A stretch of 64,000 nt of DNA from Rhodospirillaceae bacterium (GCA_016845145.1 JAERTE010000139.1:62001-126000), one strand, 5' to 3'. Positions 1-11,886 are shown, counted from the first letter of the stretch. Numbers and translations are program-made. The notes: generated by a model from the letters alone, not told the origin.

Positions 1-1773
1 AAACGTGTTGGGGAGTGCGATGGTGACATCAAAAATGGGCTCCAGCAGCACCGGATTGCAGCTTGGCAGACCCTCGCGCATGGCCTGTTGGGCGGCCTTC
101 TTGAAGGCCATGTCGGAACTGTCTACGGCATGGAATTGCCCGTCCGTGAGCGTCACCGAAACATCGACCACGGGGAAGCCCAGGGGCCCCCGCGCCATGA
201 ATTCCATAACGCCGTGCTCGACGGCTGGGATGTACTGCTTCGGAACCACGCCGCCGGTGATCGAATCGTCGAATTGGAATCCCGAACCACGCGGTAATGG
301 TTTGATATCCAAGTGCACATCGCCGAATTCGCCGTGCCCGCCGGATTGCTTCTTGTGCCGGGCATGTTGTGACACCGGTTTGCGGATGGTTTCTTTGTAG
401 GGCACCTGCGGGCGCTCGGAAACGAGGCCCAAATTGAAGCGGTTGCGAAGTTTGTCGATGGCGATCATCAAGTGCATCTCGCCCTGGCCCCAAAGCAGGA
501 ACTCGCCGGTATCGGTGTCGGGACCGAACGAAAGCGAAGGATCCTCTTCGACCATTTTCGCCAGCGCGCCGGACAACTTCACGTCATCACCTTGTTTTTC
601 GGCATGAATGGTCTGGGCGAATAATGGCGACAGGGGGGCAGGCCAATCGGTTGACGCACTGCCGGCTTCGGTCAAGGTCGCGCCGGTGGCGATATCGTCC
701 ATGCGACCGAGCGAAACAATTTCGCCCGCGCTTGCAGCGCCGACTTTGTCGAGCTTCTGGCCCAGCGCCTTGTTTATGCCGCTGACCCGATTGCCGTTAA
801 GCGTCATGCCGTCTTTGATTTCTCCAGACAGCACACGGGCGTAGCTGAGCTTGCCGACGTGTTCCAGATGTACGGTCTTGAAAACCTGAGCCGTCGGGCC
901 GCTGGCCTCCAGGCCGAGGCGATCCATGACGCTGTCGACTTCGGGAGATTCGTGACGCAGCGCCTTCATCAGCCGCGTAACGCCTGAATCTTCCTCTGCT
1001 GATCCAAAAAATACTGGTACGATCAGGTCGTTGCGCAGGTCATTGGTCAGGGTGGCGTAAATCTCGTCAGTCGACGGGATGATGTCTTCCAGCAGGTTTT
1101 CCAGCAAATCGTCATCGAAATCAGCCAGCGATTCCAATAGCTCGGTGCGGGCCAGTTCCTCGTCGTCCTTGGCCACGTCTGGCAGTTCCATAAGTTTGGA
1201 ATGCGCCGCGCCTTCCTGCCATTCGAACGCGCGCTCGCTGACCAAATCGATATGTCCAGATATGCCGTCATTGTCGCGGATGGGTATCTCGCGCAACACC
1301 AAAGGCCGCCCTGAAATATCCTGCAGCGCTTCGAGCGTGGCGCGCACGCTACCTTCCGAGACGTCCATCTTGTTGATGAACAGCATGTGCGGGATATTGT
1401 GTTCTTCCAGGTGCTTCAAGATCGGCGCCACGGTAACCGCCTTGTCCGGGTCTGCCTCGCAAACAACCACGGTGGTATCGGCAATCAAGGTAGCGTTCAG
1501 CCGGTCTTGGCTGAGTTCCACCGATCCGGGGCAATCCAGAAAGGTCCAGGTTTCATCCAGGTATTCGCAGGTGGCGACGTTGATCTCCGTCGACATCTGG
1601 CGTGCCGTGGCTTCACGGTTGGCATCACCGACCATGTTGGCTTCCTTGACGGTCCCTTTGCGCGGGATCGTACCGGCGTGATTAAGGATGCTTTCCAGAA
1701 GCGATGTTTTTCCACTGGTATAGGGGCCGACCAACGCTGCGACCCGGGGACCTGACGGCGTTTTGGTGTTCAT
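1..1773 (-). CDS. EF-G-like translational GTPase, C-terminus cut by window edge
   Basis: 591 residues are present and the frame runs off the left edge, so the C-terminal end is missing. I read it by translating the complement from the ATG at 1773, which follows a strong GAGGGAGGG ribosome site. Visible are the P-loop GPYTSGKT (residues 16-23), the G3 motif DCPG (80-83), the G4 motif NKMD (134-137), a domain III GQGEMHL segment, and domain IV sequences HGEFGDVHL and TDGQFHAVDSSDMAF. This is the EF-G architecture. The residue after DCPG is Ser, where canonical EF-G has the catalytic His (DTPGH). It therefore belongs to an EF-G-like paralogue group and is probably not the housekeeping FusA. The gene is divergent from the hydrolase at 1915. 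Its role is unknown. Confidence 0.9.
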   Translation of the reverse strand, partial: MNTKTPSGPRVAALVGPYTSGKTSLLESILNHAGTIPRKGTVKEANMVGDANREATARQMSTEINVATCEYLDETWTFLDCPGSVELSQDRLNATLIADTTVVVCEADPDKAVTVAPILKHLEEHNIPHMLFINKMDVSEGSVRATLEALQDISGRPLVLREIPIRDNDGISGHIDLVSERAFEWQEGAAHSKLMELPDVAKDDEELARTELLESLADFDDDLLENLLEDIIPSTDEIYATLTNDLRNDLIVPVFFGSAEEDSGVTRLMKALRHESPEVDSVMDRLGLEASGPTAQVFKTVHLEHVGKLSYARVLSGEIKDGMTLNGNRVSGINKALGQKLDKVGAASAGEIVSLGRMDDIATGATLTEAGSASTDWPAPLSPLFAQTIHAEKQGDDVKLSGALAKMVEEDPSLSFGPDTDTGEFLLWGQGEMHLMIAIDKLRNRFNLGLVSERPQVPYKETIRKPVSQHARHKKQSGGHGEFGDVHLDIKPLPRGSGFQFDDSITGGVVPKQYIPAVEHGVMEFMARGPLGFPVVDVSVTLTDGQFHAVDSSDMAFKKAAQQAMREGLPSCNPVLLEPIFDVTIALPNTF

Positions 1774-1914
1774 GTAACCCTCCCTCATTCAATGGCTGGC
1801 ATGCGTCGATGACGAGCACGGTGTTTGTTCCTGAAAAGGGTAAAGAAGAGTCCGAATGATGCAAGAAAAATGCAATGGTATTGCGTGAAGTTTGAGCGAT
1901 TCCAAAGCGGGAAG

Positions 1915-3840
<1,926 letters not shown>

Positions 3841-6153
3841 CTACGCCCGGCGGGCCTTCCGTGCAACTTGAATCGCGCTCCAGATCGACCGGCTTGTTAG
3901 TGGCATATCCAGGTGTTCAATACCCAGCGGTGAGAGAGCATCCACGACGGCATTCACAATGGTTTGCGGCGCGCCGATGCATCCCGCCTGACCCGAGCCT
4001 TTCACGCCGAGCGGATTGGCATTTGTCGGCACGCCGTCCAATCGGATTTGAAACGCTGGTAGGTGCGTGGCGCGCGGGATCAGATAGTCCATCAAAGAGC
4101 CACTGATCAGTTGTCCCGTCGCCGGCTCATACAAGGCTTCCTCGCCTATGGCCTGGCCGATGCCTTGGGTTAGGCCGCCCAAAACCTGACCTTCGGTCAG
4201 GCGTGGGTTGATCAGCCGGCCGTAGTCATCGCAGGCAATATAGCTGAGCAACTTGACATCGCCGGTCTCGGGGTCGACCTCAACCTCGGCCGCGTGGCAG
4301 CCGTTGGGGAAGGTGAAGGGGGCATTTTCGACCTTCTCAAAGCTGTCGAGGGTGGCGCCGCCGGTTTCAGCTACGTCCAGTAAAGATACCGATTGGCCGC
4401 TTTCACCGGCACTGAATAGGCCGGCTTCGAACTGTATGTCTGCGGCATCAACCTGTAGCAATTGCGCCGCCTTGGCACGGGCCTTTTCAAGTACTGCGTC
4501 CAGTGCCCGAACCAACGCTCCACCGCCCATATGCATGGAGCGCGCGCCGCCATGGCCGTGGCCCATGCGGGTCTGGGTGGTGTCTGCCTGAACATAAGAA
4601 AAAATTTCGGCGGGAAGGCCGAGTTGGTCCGATGCGACCTGGATGAAGGCTGTTTCATGGCCCTGGCCTTGCGACTCCGAGCCCAACCGTAACTCCACGC
4701 CGGTCCTGGTAAATCGGACTTCCGCGCCCTCTTCGGGGACGGAACGTGCGGTCTCCAGAAAACAACCGAAACCCAATCCTCGAAGCTTGCCGGTCTCTAA
4801 TGAGTGTTGCCGGCGAGCCTCGAAACCACTTCGGTCTGAGAGTCGTTCGGCATCATCGATATTGGCATGAAAGCGCCCTGAATCGAGTTCCATTCCCTGC
4901 GCTGTGACGTGTGGGAAGCTTTGGATGGCGTTCTTGCGGCGCAGTTCGACGGGGTCGAAGTTGAAACGCCGGGCCGCCGTTTCGATCAGCCGCTCGGTGA
5001 TAAAATTGGCTTCCGGTTTGCCCGCACCCCGGTAGGCATCGACAGGAGCGGTGTTGGTGAACACACCGCGCGAGCGCATATGGATCATCGGAATGTCGTA
5101 AATGCCGCCGATGGCGGTCGGGAAAGCTTTCGATGCGATCCCCGGGGCGCCGCCCGATAGATACGCCCCCATGTTGCCTGTCAGGTCGGCCGTAAGAGCC
5201 AAGAAACGACCTTCGGCATCAAGCGCCAGACGGCCCAAGACACGGCTGTCACGGCCATGCACGGCGCCGGAGAACTCCTCGCCACGCGCCGCCACCCATT
5301 TAACCGCGCGCCCATGGCGCTTCGCCGCCCAGGGCAGCAAGATCCATTCGGGATAGAGGAAATTCTTGAGCCCGAAACCGCCGCCAACATCGGGCGCGTG
5401 AACGTGCACCCGCTCTGTCGGCACCTTGAACACGGCGTTGGCTATTTGTCCGCGAATGTTATGCACGCCCTGGGCGTTGCAGGTGAGGGAGTAGGTCTCC
5501 GTCGCGGGATCGTACTCACCAATGCCCGCGCGCGGCTCCATAGGGGCCGCGGTGACGCGGTTGTTGGTGACTTGCAGTTCCACAACGTGGGCGGCGTCCT
5601 CGAATGCCGCTGCAACTGCCTCTTCGTCCCCCATTTCGAAACGGAAGGCTAGGTTGACGGGCGCTTCGCTCCAGATGTCACCCCCATCTTGTGCCTGGTT
5701 GGGGTCAACAATACTGGGCAGTGTTTCGTAGTCGATAAACACCGCTTCCGCGGCGGCCAATGCCTCAGCTTCGCTTTCCGCGATGACCATAGCAACAGGG
5801 TCGCCCACGTGGCGAACGCGGCCGCGCGCCAAGGCCGGGCGCGGCGGCACCACGGCATATTCGAGATGGCTTCCCGCGGCCCCACAGGGCATGTGGCCAA
5901 GACCGTCCGCATCAAGGTCGGCAACTGTGTGTATACCGACAACACCCGGCATTTCAGACGCTTCGGAGGTATCGATCTCGAGAATCTCCGCGTGCGCATG
6001 ATCGGACCGGACGATGGCGGCATGCAGTTGCCCGGTGACATTGATATCCGCCGTATAGCGCGCGCTACCGGTCAAAAACCGCCGGTCTTCCAGGCGCGGT
6101 GCCGATTGGCCGGGGCGGAATTCAGCGCCGGACGTTGTTAGAGATTGAGACAC
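3841..6153 (-). CDS. Molybdenum hydroxylase large subunit (xanthine dehydrogenase / CoxL-like)
   Basis: 770 residues, the usual size of a molybdopterin-cytosine-dinucleotide-binding large subunit. Seen are the N-terminal [11 protein letters not shown] segment, GGGFGLKN (257-264) at the cofactor, a form-II-type loop AYRGAGK (373-379) rather than the CO dehydrogenase AYRCSFR, and a QGQGHET segment. In the C-terminal cofactor motif, where the family has KGVGE with the catalytic Glu, this protein has KGSGQ (Gln722). Enzymes of this family oxidise aldehydes, purines or aromatic heterocycles with a separate FAD subunit and 2Fe-2S subunit. Neither partner gene is adjacent, so this is an orphan large subunit in the window. 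Substrate unknown. Confidence 0.9.
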   Translation of the reverse strand: MSQSLTTSGAEFRPGQSAPRLEDRRFLTGSARYTADINVTGQLHAAIVRSDHAHAEILEIDTSEASEMPGVVGIHTVADLDADGLGHMPCGAAGSHLEYAVVPPRPALARGRVRHVGDPVAMVIAESEAEALAAAEAVFIDYETLPSIVDPNQAQDGGDIWSEAPVNLAFRFEMGDEEAVAAAFEDAAHVVELQVTNNRVTAAPMEPRAGIGEYDPATETYSLTCNAQGVHNIRGQIANAVFKVPTERVHVHAPDVGGGFGLKNFLYPEWILLPWAAKRHGRAVKWVAARGEEFSGAVHGRDSRVLGRLALDAEGRFLALTADLTGNMGAYLSGGAPGIASKAFPTAIGGIYDIPMIHMRSRGVFTNTAPVDAYRGAGKPEANFITERLIETAARRFNFDPVELRRKNAIQSFPHVTAQGMELDSGRFHANIDDAERLSDRSGFEARRQHSLETGKLRGLGFGCFLETARSVPEEGAEVRFTRTGVELRLGSESQGQGHETAFIQVASDQLGLPAEIFSYVQADTTQTRMGHGHGGARSMHMGGGALVRALDAVLEKARAKAAQLLQVDAADIQFEAGLFSAGESGQSVSLLDVAETGGATLDSFEKVENAPFTFPNGCHAAEVEVDPETGDVKLLSYIACDDYGRLINPRLTEGQVLGGLTQGIGQAIGEEALYEPATGQLISGSLMDYLIPRATHLPAFQIRLDGVPTNANPLGVKGSGQAGCIGAPQTIVNAVVDALSPLGIEHLDMPLTSRSIWSAIQVARKARRA

Positions 6154-6238
6154 GGAAGCTGGTTTCCTTTGTGGCTATTCGGTTCACCATAGCCCATCAG
6201 TTCTGGCGGTAAAACGCTGCTGGCCTTATATAAGGGGG

Positions 6239-8374
6239 ATGAATACGCCACTCGCCAATCACTCAGCAAACCAAGTGATGTTCGTTCCCGAGAAACGTCC
6301 CGCTATCGACGATGGGCGCGAGTTCAAATTGGTGTCCGATTATCAGCCGGCGGGTGACCAGCCGGGCGCTATCAAGGACATCACCGCGAGCCTGCAAGCG
6401 GCAGAGCGCGACCAGGTATTGCTGGGTGTCACCGGGTCGGGCAAGACCTTCACCATGGCGCACGTGATTCAGAACATTCAGCGTCCGACTTTGGTGCTGG
6501 CGCCGAACAAAACGCTCGCCGCACAGCTCTACGGTGAGATGAAGGAGTTCTTCCCCGAAAACGCGGTGGAGTATTTCGTTTCCTATTACGACTACTACCA
6601 GCCCGAGGCCTACGTGCCGCGCTCCGATACCTACATCGAGAAAGACGCCTCGGTGAACGAACAAATCGACCGCATGCGCCATTCGGCCACCCGCGCGCTG
6701 CTGGAGCGCTCGGACGTAGTCATTGTGGCCAGCGTCAGTTGCATCTACGGCATCGGCGCGGTGGAGACCTATTCGGAAATGATCCAGCGTCTGCGTGTCG
6801 GCTCCAGCATCGATCAACGCGAGTTGATGAAGCGCCTGGTGGACCTGCAATATCAGCGCAACGACGTGAATTTCTACCGCGGTGCTTTCCGGGTGCGTGG
6901 CGACGTGCTGGAAATCTACCCCTCGCACTTGGAAGATCGCGCCTGGCGATTGAGCTTTTTCGGTGATGACCTGGAGGCGATCTGGGAGATCGATCCGCTG
7001 ACAGGCGACAAGATCGGCACGCTGGAAGAGGTTTTCGTCTATCCCAATTCCCACTACGTGACGCCGCGCCCGACACTGTTGCAGGCCATACCCGGCATCA
7101 AGGCTGAACTGAAGGTGCGCTTGGCTGAGTTGCAGGCGGAAGACAAGCTTTTGGAAGCTCAACGCCTGCATGAACGCACGACCTTTGATCTTGAAATGCT
7201 GGAGACCACTGGCCACTGCGCCGGCATTGAGAACTACTCGCGCTACCTGACGGGCCGCGCACCCGGTGAGCCGCCCCCGACGCTGTTCGAATATCTGCCC
7301 GAGAATGCCATGCTGATGGTCGATGAAAGCCACGTCACGGTACCGCAAATCGGTGGCATGTACCGGGGTGATTACAATCGCAAAACCACGCTGGCGGAAT
7401 TCGGATTCCGGCTGCCCAGCTGTATCGACAACCGGCCGCTGAAGTTCGAGGAATGGGAAGCCATGCGGCCCGACTCGGTGTTCGTCTCGGCCACGCCGGG
7501 CCCGTGGGAGATTGAGCGCACCGGCGGGGTGTTCGTTGAGCAGGTCGTGCGACCCACGGGCCTGATCGACCCCGAATGCATCATCCGCCCGGTGGCAACC
7601 CAGGTCGATGACCTATTGGCCGAAGTGCGCGACGTGGCGGCCAAGGGGATGCGGACGCTGGTGACGACGCTGACCAAACGCATGGCTGAGGACTTGACCG
7701 AGTATATGCATGAACACGGCGTGCGTGTGCGCTACATGCATTCCGATATCGAAACGCTGGAACGGATTGAGATCATCCGCGATCTGCGTTTAGGTGCGTT
7801 TGATGTGCTGATCGGTATCAACCTGTTGCGCGAGGGGCTCGATATCCCCGAATGCGGCCTAGTGGCTATCCTCGACGCCGACAAGGAGGGCTTCCTGCGC
7901 TCCAAGACATCGCTGGTGCAAACCATCGGCCGGGCAGCGCGCAACATCGATGGCCGGGTGATACTGTACGCCGACAAAATGACCGACAGCCTCGATTACG
8001 CCATCGGTGAAACCAACCGCCGGCGCGAGCGTCAGCAGGCTTACAACGAGGCCCACGGCATCACCCCGCAATCGGTGAAGAAGGGCATCTCAGACGCCAT
8101 CGAGAGCGTCTACGAGCAGGATTACGTCACTGTCGATACCGGCGCCGGCGGACAAGTCGAGCTGGTCGGACACAACATCCAGGCCGTTCTCGGCGATTTG
8201 AATACCCGCATGCAGGCTGCCGCCGCGGACCTGGAATTCGAAGAAGCCGCGCGGCTCCGCGATGAAATCCGCCGCCTAGAGGCCACCGAGCTCGGCCTCA
8301 CCAAACCGGGCGTCTCGAAAAAGGCGAGATGGGAGCCAAAGGGCAAGCAGAAAAAGAAATCGCGCGGGCGGTAG
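6239..8374 (+). CDS. uvrB: Excinuclease ABC subunit B
   Basis: 711 residues. UvrB is the damage-verifying helicase-like subunit of nucleotide excision repair, receiving DNA from UvrA and positioning UvrC. It has a near-invariant [11 protein letters not shown] entry, Walker A GVTGSGKT (63-70), the beta-hairpin region [20 protein letters not shown] (about 114), DESHVTVPQ, the helicase motifs [13 protein letters not shown] and QTIGRAARN, and a C-terminal UVR helical hairpin (about 655-690) followed by a basic tail. The start at 6239 sits directly after AAGGGGG, unusually close. A second ATG at 6278 lacks a better site. No SOS box is evident upstream. Monocistronic. Confidence 0.99.
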   Translation: MNTPLANHSANQVMFVPEKRPAIDDGREFKLVSDYQPAGDQPGAIKDITASLQAAERDQVLLGVTGSGKTFTMAHVIQNIQRPTLVLAPNKTLAAQLYGEMKEFFPENAVEYFVSYYDYYQPEAYVPRSDTYIEKDASVNEQIDRMRHSATRALLERSDVVIVASVSCIYGIGAVETYSEMIQRLRVGSSIDQRELMKRLVDLQYQRNDVNFYRGAFRVRGDVLEIYPSHLEDRAWRLSFFGDDLEAIWEIDPLTGDKIGTLEEVFVYPNSHYVTPRPTLLQAIPGIKAELKVRLAELQAEDKLLEAQRLHERTTFDLEMLETTGHCAGIENYSRYLTGRAPGEPPPTLFEYLPENAMLMVDESHVTVPQIGGMYRGDYNRKTTLAEFGFRLPSCIDNRPLKFEEWEAMRPDSVFVSATPGPWEIERTGGVFVEQVVRPTGLIDPECIIRPVATQVDDLLAEVRDVAAKGMRTLVTTLTKRMAEDLTEYMHEHGVRVRYMHSDIETLERIEIIRDLRLGAFDVLIGINLLREGLDIPECGLVAILDADKEGFLRSKTSLVQTIGRAARNIDGRVILYADKMTDSLDYAIGETNRRRERQQAYNEAHGITPQSVKKGISDAIESVYEQDYVTVDTGAGGQVELVGHNIQAVLGDLNTRMQAAAADLEFEEAARLRDEIRRLEATELGLTKPGVSKKARWEPKGKQKKKSRGR

Positions 8375-8453
8375 CACTCACCAAGCCTTGATTGCACCGG
8401 GCCAAGCCGGTTACTTTATCGGCGAAATCATTGTTTTCGGACAGAGGACGCAC

Positions 8454-8621
8454 ATGGATATTCTTCGCATTATTTTGGCCATCTTCTTACCGCCCGTTGC
8501 AGCTTTCTTAACGGTCGGCATTGGGCTGCATTTTTGGCTCAATATCATTTTGACGATTTGCGGTATTCTTCCCGGCATGATCCATGCCTTGTGGTTGGTG
8601 GTGAAGAAGAAGGGCCCCTAG
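8454..8621 (+). CDS. YqaE/Pmp3-family small membrane protein
   Basis: 55 residues from the ATG at 8454, which is preceded by AGAGGAC. An in-frame start at 8388 adds 22 non-hydrophobic residues and is less likely. The protein is two hydrophobic segments: an opening ILRIILAIFLPPVAAFL with the family's LPP turn, and a second WLNIILTICGILPGMIHALW with the typical LPGxIHA turn. The tail VVKKKGP is basic. The Pmp3/YqaE family (UPF0057) sits in the inner membrane and in yeast and bacteria is linked to membrane potential and salt stress. The precise role is not known. Confidence 0.9.
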   Translation: MDILRIILAIFLPPVAAFLTVGIGLHFWLNIILTICGILPGMIHALWLVVKKKGP

Positions 8622-8633
8622 TTCAGGCGGCGC

Positions 8634-9413
8634 TTAGGACTTAACAGCCTTAAATAAAAACCGGTTTACGCAAAAAAAGTAAGCACCATCGGCGTCCTTG
8701 GCCTTTAGGTCGTCGATCCAGGCCGTGGCTTCGTCGTCGCTGACGGCACCCATGCTTTGCGCTTTTTTCGCGACGCCGCGCAGCATGCCGCTGGAAAATC
8801 CATCACGGCCGAAATCCGTATTGATGATCGGCACACCTTCGACACTGACGTTTTCGAGCCCGGCAGCTAGCAAAGCCGGTTTCAGGCTTACGGGCAGATT
8901 GGGGCTGACGGCGGCCGCGTCCCAAGCCGCGAACATGCGCCGGGTCAGGTTGTCGTCTTCGGCGTTGAGGACCACACCGCGCCAGTCGGTTTCAATGATG
9001 GCTAAACGCCCGCCCGGTTTAAGCACGCGGTGCATTTCCGAGAGTGCGCGGGGTATATCTTTGATAAACAAAAGCAATTGCGTGCAGGCGAGAGCGTCGA
9101 ATTCTCCGTCTGCAAACGGCAGATGCAGTAGGTCAGCCTCAAATATCTCGGCTTGCGCAAGGCCGTCGGTGCGGTTTTCCGCCAAGGCCAGCATGTTCGC
9201 GCTGGTGTCGATGCCCACCGCGCGGCCGTGAGGGCCGACGACATCAGCCATTTCCGCAACCAGAAACCCAGGCCCGCACCCCATGTCGGCGACGTGCTCA
9301 CCGGGTTGCAGGCCGAGCGCGTTCAAGGTCGATTGACGTGTGGCGGCGATTTCCGGCGTTTGGTAGCTGCGCTCAAGTGAGCGCGCGGCCTTTTCGTCAA
9401 ATTGAATACTCAT
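8634..9413 (-). CDS. Class I SAM-dependent methyltransferase
   Basis: 259 residues. The SAM-binding motif I VADMGCGPGF lies at residues 41-50 and is followed by the acidic ribose-binding GIDTSANML. FDALACTQLLLFI and HRVLKPGGRLAIIETD are motifs II/III of the UbiE/Methyltransf_11 type. The methyl acceptor cannot be read from sequence. The region after the Rossmann core (FSSGMLRGVAKKAQSMG) resembles arsenite or ubiquinone-type methyltransferases only loosely. It lies 16 nt upstream of the sixA-like gene's stop on the minus strand and could be cotranscribed with it. Confidence 0.85.
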   Translation of the reverse strand: MSIQFDEKAARSLERSYQTPEIAATRQSTLNALGLQPGEHVADMGCGPGFLVAEMADVVGPHGRAVGIDTSANMLALAENRTDGLAQAEIFEADLLHLPFADGEFDALACTQLLLFIKDIPRALSEMHRVLKPGGRLAIIETDWRGVVLNAEDDNLTRRMFAAWDAAAVSPNLPVSLKPALLAAGLENVSVEGVPIINTDFGRDGFSSGMLRGVAKKAQSMGAVSDDEATAWIDDLKAKDADGAYFFCVNRFLFKAVKS

Positions 9414-9429
9414 AGATTAACCGCCCCGA

Positions 9430-9903
9430 TTACCCACCAAGCAGATCAGGGCCCATGGTCCAGGATATAGTCCAGCCGTCGCCGTTGCCGCCTCGGATCA
9501 GGCATGCCACGGTGCCGGGGTGGAACTGCGCCACGGATTCGTGCTCCGAACCCGTGACCAGACGCGCCACCAGCTTTCCGACCAAAGGCAGGTGGCTGAC
9601 GACCATGGTGTCGTCCATCCAGGCATCGACGGCATCGACGACCGGGTCTGTCGGATCATTGGGTTTGAGGCCGAGTATTGCTTCCTCGACAATGCGACCG
9701 GGGCCCAGGGTCTCGCCGTAAATCAGCGCGGTTTGAGCGGCGCGGGTTTTGCCGGAATGGATGATGCGTGTGATGGTTGGCCGCGTGCGCGCCAGGAACG
9801 ATGCCATGCGCGAAATATCGCGTCGGCCGGTCTCACTCAGCGGGCAATTGGGATCTTCGTCTTTGGGTACGGCAAGGCCGTGACGGGCGATGTATAAATG
9901 CAT
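9430..9903 (-). CDS. sixA: SixA-type phosphohistidine phosphatase
   Basis: 157 residues of the histidine phosphatase superfamily. The catalytic RHG motif is at residues 7-9 (YIARHGLA) and the second catalytic His is in the VVSHLPLVG segment. Short RHG proteins of this length are SixA-like. In E. coli SixA dephosphorylates histidine phosphotransfer proteins such as ArcB or NPr. It precedes the methyltransferase gene on the same strand with a 16 nt gap. Confidence 0.85.
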   Translation of the reverse strand: MHLYIARHGLAVPKDEDPNCPLSETGRRDISRMASFLARTRPTITRIIHSGKTRAAQTALIYGETLGPGRIVEEAILGLKPNDPTDPVVDAVDAWMDDTMVVSHLPLVGKLVARLVTGSEHESVAQFHPGTVACLIRGGNGDGWTISWTMGPDLLGG

Positions 9904-10003
9904 GGCTTACCATACCAAGTTGATCCGTTCCTGTCTTGACCTTCCAGCCACTAGACGGCGTAAGAAAACGCCAGGTGGGAATTGATTAGGCGGAGCATCC
10001 AAA

Positions 10004-10402
10004 ATGAACACGATAAAATTGTCCGGCGTAGCGATTTTCGGGATTGCCGTTGCGGGCCTGTTGGCGGTATTGGCGAACTCGCCGGTGATCGCCGGTAAAA
10101 CCGTCGTCGAGCCGAAAATGACCGGCCCGTTGATGCTCGGCAAATCGGCGTTTACGCGGTATTGCGCCGAATGCCACGGTACGGTGGGGCAGGGGACGGA
10201 TAAGGGCCCAACGTTTTTGCATCGGGTGTATCATCCGGGTCACCATGGTGACGGATCGTTTTATCTGGCCGCCAAAAAGGGCGTGCGGGCGCATCACTGG
10301 AAGTTCGGCAATATGAAGCCTGTGCAAGGCGTCACGGACGCGCAATTGGACAAAATCGTCATGTACGTGCGCGCCTTGCAGAAGGCCAACGGTTTGTTCT
10401 AG
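10004..10402 (+). CDS. Exported monohaem cytochrome c
   Basis: 132 residues. Residues 5-30 are a hydrophobic signal or anchor ending in VIAG. The haem-attachment motif CAECH is at 54-58 and the probable axial Met is Met104 in FGNMKPV. The HHGDGSFYLAAKKGVRAHHW stretch is unusually His-rich. Class I c-type cytochromes of this size shuttle electrons in the periplasm or serve as a domain of an oxidase or dehydrogenase. No enzyme partner is adjacent. Its stop codon overlaps the stop of the convergent GNAT gene. Confidence 0.88.
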   Translation: MNTIKLSGVAIFGIAVAGLLAVLANSPVIAGKTVVEPKMTGPLMLGKSAFTRYCAECHGTVGQGTDKGPTFLHRVYHPGHHGDGSFYLAAKKGVRAHHWKFGNMKPVQGVTDAQLDKIVMYVRALQKANGLF

Positions 10403-10920
10403 TTCCGCGATGCCTGAAAAGCCTGTGCCGAGAGCTGATAGCGCCCGAAACCCGGAATGCCGCGATGTCCGTCTTCGATCTTGGCCATGCCGAGACGCAA
10501 CAGAGCTTTGACGGAATGCGCGTTGCCGTCCATGGCTACGGCGTAGAGCGCGTCCAGACCAATCGCTCCAAACGCCTCGGAAACGCTTGCGCGCGCCGCC
10601 TCGCCGGTTAGGCCCTTGCCCCACCAATTGCGGAACAGCATATAGCGGAGCGTATAGCCGCCTGCGCTCTCGCGCATCCACAAACCACACTCGCCGATCA
10701 TCTCTCCACTTTCGTGCCAACAGACCGCACGCATGCCGAACCCGTCGGTTGCGAAGGCTTTTCTGTACGCCGCGAACAGTTCTCGCGCTTCCAAGACATC
10801 TAACGCGCCGCGATGCATTTTGGCAGTCATATACGGGTCACCGTGCAAGCGGGTGAAAGAATCGAAATCGTCATCCGTGAGCGGCCGCATGACCAAGTTT
10901 TGTGTCCAAAGGGTACTCAT
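10399..10920 (-). CDS. GNAT-family N-acetyltransferase (RimJ/RimL type)
   Basis: 173 residues. The start at 10920 is chosen because its ATG overlaps the stop of the upstream GNAT gene as ATGA and a GGGAG site precedes it. It shows the RimJ-like opening LVMRPLTDDDFDSFTRLH, then MIGECGLWMRES, GGYTLRYMLFRNWWGKGLTGEAARASV (acetyl-CoA loop around GKGLTGEA, RxxGxG-like) and NAHSVKALLRLGM. These proteins acetylate protein N-termini, ribosomal proteins or small amines. The target is unknown. It is translationally coupled to, and about as long as, its neighbour, suggesting a gene duplication. Confidence 0.88.
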   Translation of the reverse strand: MSTLWTQNLVMRPLTDDDFDSFTRLHGDPYMTAKMHRGALDVLEARELFAAYRKAFATDGFGMRAVCWHESGEMIGECGLWMRESAGGYTLRYMLFRNWWGKGLTGEAARASVSEAFGAIGLDALYAVAMDGNAHSVKALLRLGMAKIEDGHRGIPGFGRYQLSAQAFQASRN

Positions 10921-11444
10921 GACCCGTTCTCCCGCTTGAACCAATCTTCACGGGTGATGCGGTAGCGATGCATGTCATCAAGGTTTTTGTGGGACGTATC
11001 GACCAACTGGAACCCCAGCCCTTGCAAAATCCGGGCGGAGCCCGGGTTCTCCAGGTGAGAAACGGCATTTACCTCGGGTATTTGTTGGTTTCCAAAACCC
11101 CATTGCAGGGCTGCCCGCGCGGCCTCTCCACCGAAACCTTGTCGCCAATAGGGTTCGGCCAAGATGTAGCGCAGTGCATAGCCGGCAAAGCCTTCGCGCA
11201 ACCAGAACCCGCACTCACCCACATAGGTGTTGTCGTCGGTTTTGAACAAAGCCCATACGCTGATGCCGTTGGTTTTCCAGTTTTCGAGATAGCTGTCGAA
11301 GTAGCGGCGTGCCTCATCGCGGCCGACAGCGCCGTCGCGCATATGCGCCATGACCGTTTGCGTGCCGTGAAGCTGCGCCATGGCGTCAAAGTCGGTCTCA
11401 ACATAAGGGGAAAGGGTCAGACGTTCGGTTTGTAGTGTGGTCAT
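10917..11444 (-). CDS. GNAT-family N-acetyltransferase (RimJ/RimL type), paralogue of neighbour
   Basis: 175 residues from the ATG at 11444 (MTTLQTERLTLSPY is the classic RimJ/RimL opening). A 39 bp longer reading would run back into the atpC terminator hairpin and is unlikely. Motifs match the next gene: YVGECGFWLREG, GYALRYILAEPYWRQGFGGEAARAA with the QGFGGEA pyrophosphate loop, and ENPGSARILQGLGF. Its last bases overlap the next GNAT start (ATGA), so the two form a coupled pair. It begins immediately after the atpC terminator, so it either has a promoter inside that hairpin region or depends on read-through. Confidence 0.88.
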   Translation of the reverse strand: MTTLQTERLTLSPYVETDFDAMAQLHGTQTVMAHMRDGAVGRDEARRYFDSYLENWKTNGISVWALFKTDDNTYVGECGFWLREGFAGYALRYILAEPYWRQGFGGEAARAALQWGFGNQQIPEVNAVSHLENPGSARILQGLGFQLVDTSHKNLDDMHRYRITREDWFKRENGS

Positions 11445-11457
11445 GAAGCAGTGTTCC

Positions 11458-11491
11458 AAAAAAAACGCGGTGCTTGCGGGCACCGCGTTTT
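11458..11491 (-). terminator. Rho-independent terminator of the atp operon
   Basis: A perfect 12 bp stem (11462-11473 paired with 11480-11491, core AACGCGGTGC) has a 6 nt loop and is followed on the minus strand by a run of eight T (complement of 11458-11465). It lies 24 nt after the atpC stop and before the GNAT pair. Confidence 0.9.
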
Positions 11492-11514
11492 CGAAAACCT
11501 TGTGGGAGGACAGG

Positions 11515-11886
11515 TTACGACGAGGCGGCGGCCATCATGGCTTCCGCGATACGTCGCTCGCCTTCGTCTTCGCCCTCGGAGGCATTCTTCAAGCGTTCCT
11601 CGGCTGCGGCCTTGTCGATATTGGCGACAGGCGTCGCTTCCTCGGCCAGCACCGTGCAGCGTTCGGCGGAGATTTCGCAAAATCCGCCAGCAACGAAAAT
11701 CCGCTCACCGACTTTACCGCCTTCGTGAATGTCAATGACACCCGGCCGCACTTCGGCGATCAGCGGCGAGTGGCCGGGCAGTACACCCAAATCACCCTCG
11801 GCGCCGGGAACGACAACCATTTCAACAGGCTGGCTGGTGACCAGCCGTTGCGGCGAGACAAGTTCGAATTCGACCGTATCGGCCAT
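11515..11886 (-). CDS. atpC: F1Fo ATP synthase epsilon subunit
   Basis: 123 residues. The N-terminal beta-sandwich is complete (FELVSPQRLV, VVPGAEGDLGVLPGHSPLIAEVRPG, GGFCEISAERCTVLAEEA). The C-terminal helical part is short, as in many alphaproteobacteria, and ends MMAAASS. Epsilon couples rotation of gamma to the c-ring and can inhibit ATP hydrolysis. It is the last gene of atpHAGDC, 14 nt after atpD, and is followed by a strong terminator. Confidence 0.96.
   Translation of the reverse strand: MADTVEFELVSPQRLVTSQPVEMVVVPGAEGDLGVLPGHSPLIAEVRPGVIDIHEGGKVGERIFVAGGFCEISAERCTVLAEEATPVANIDKAAAEERLKNASEGEDEGERRIAEAMMAAASS

Noticed and set aside
6263..7348. 361-codon minus-strand frame inside uvrB, and the 422-codon plus-strand frame 11985-13253 inside atpD
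   Set aside because: Both are shadows of highly conserved genes on the other strand.
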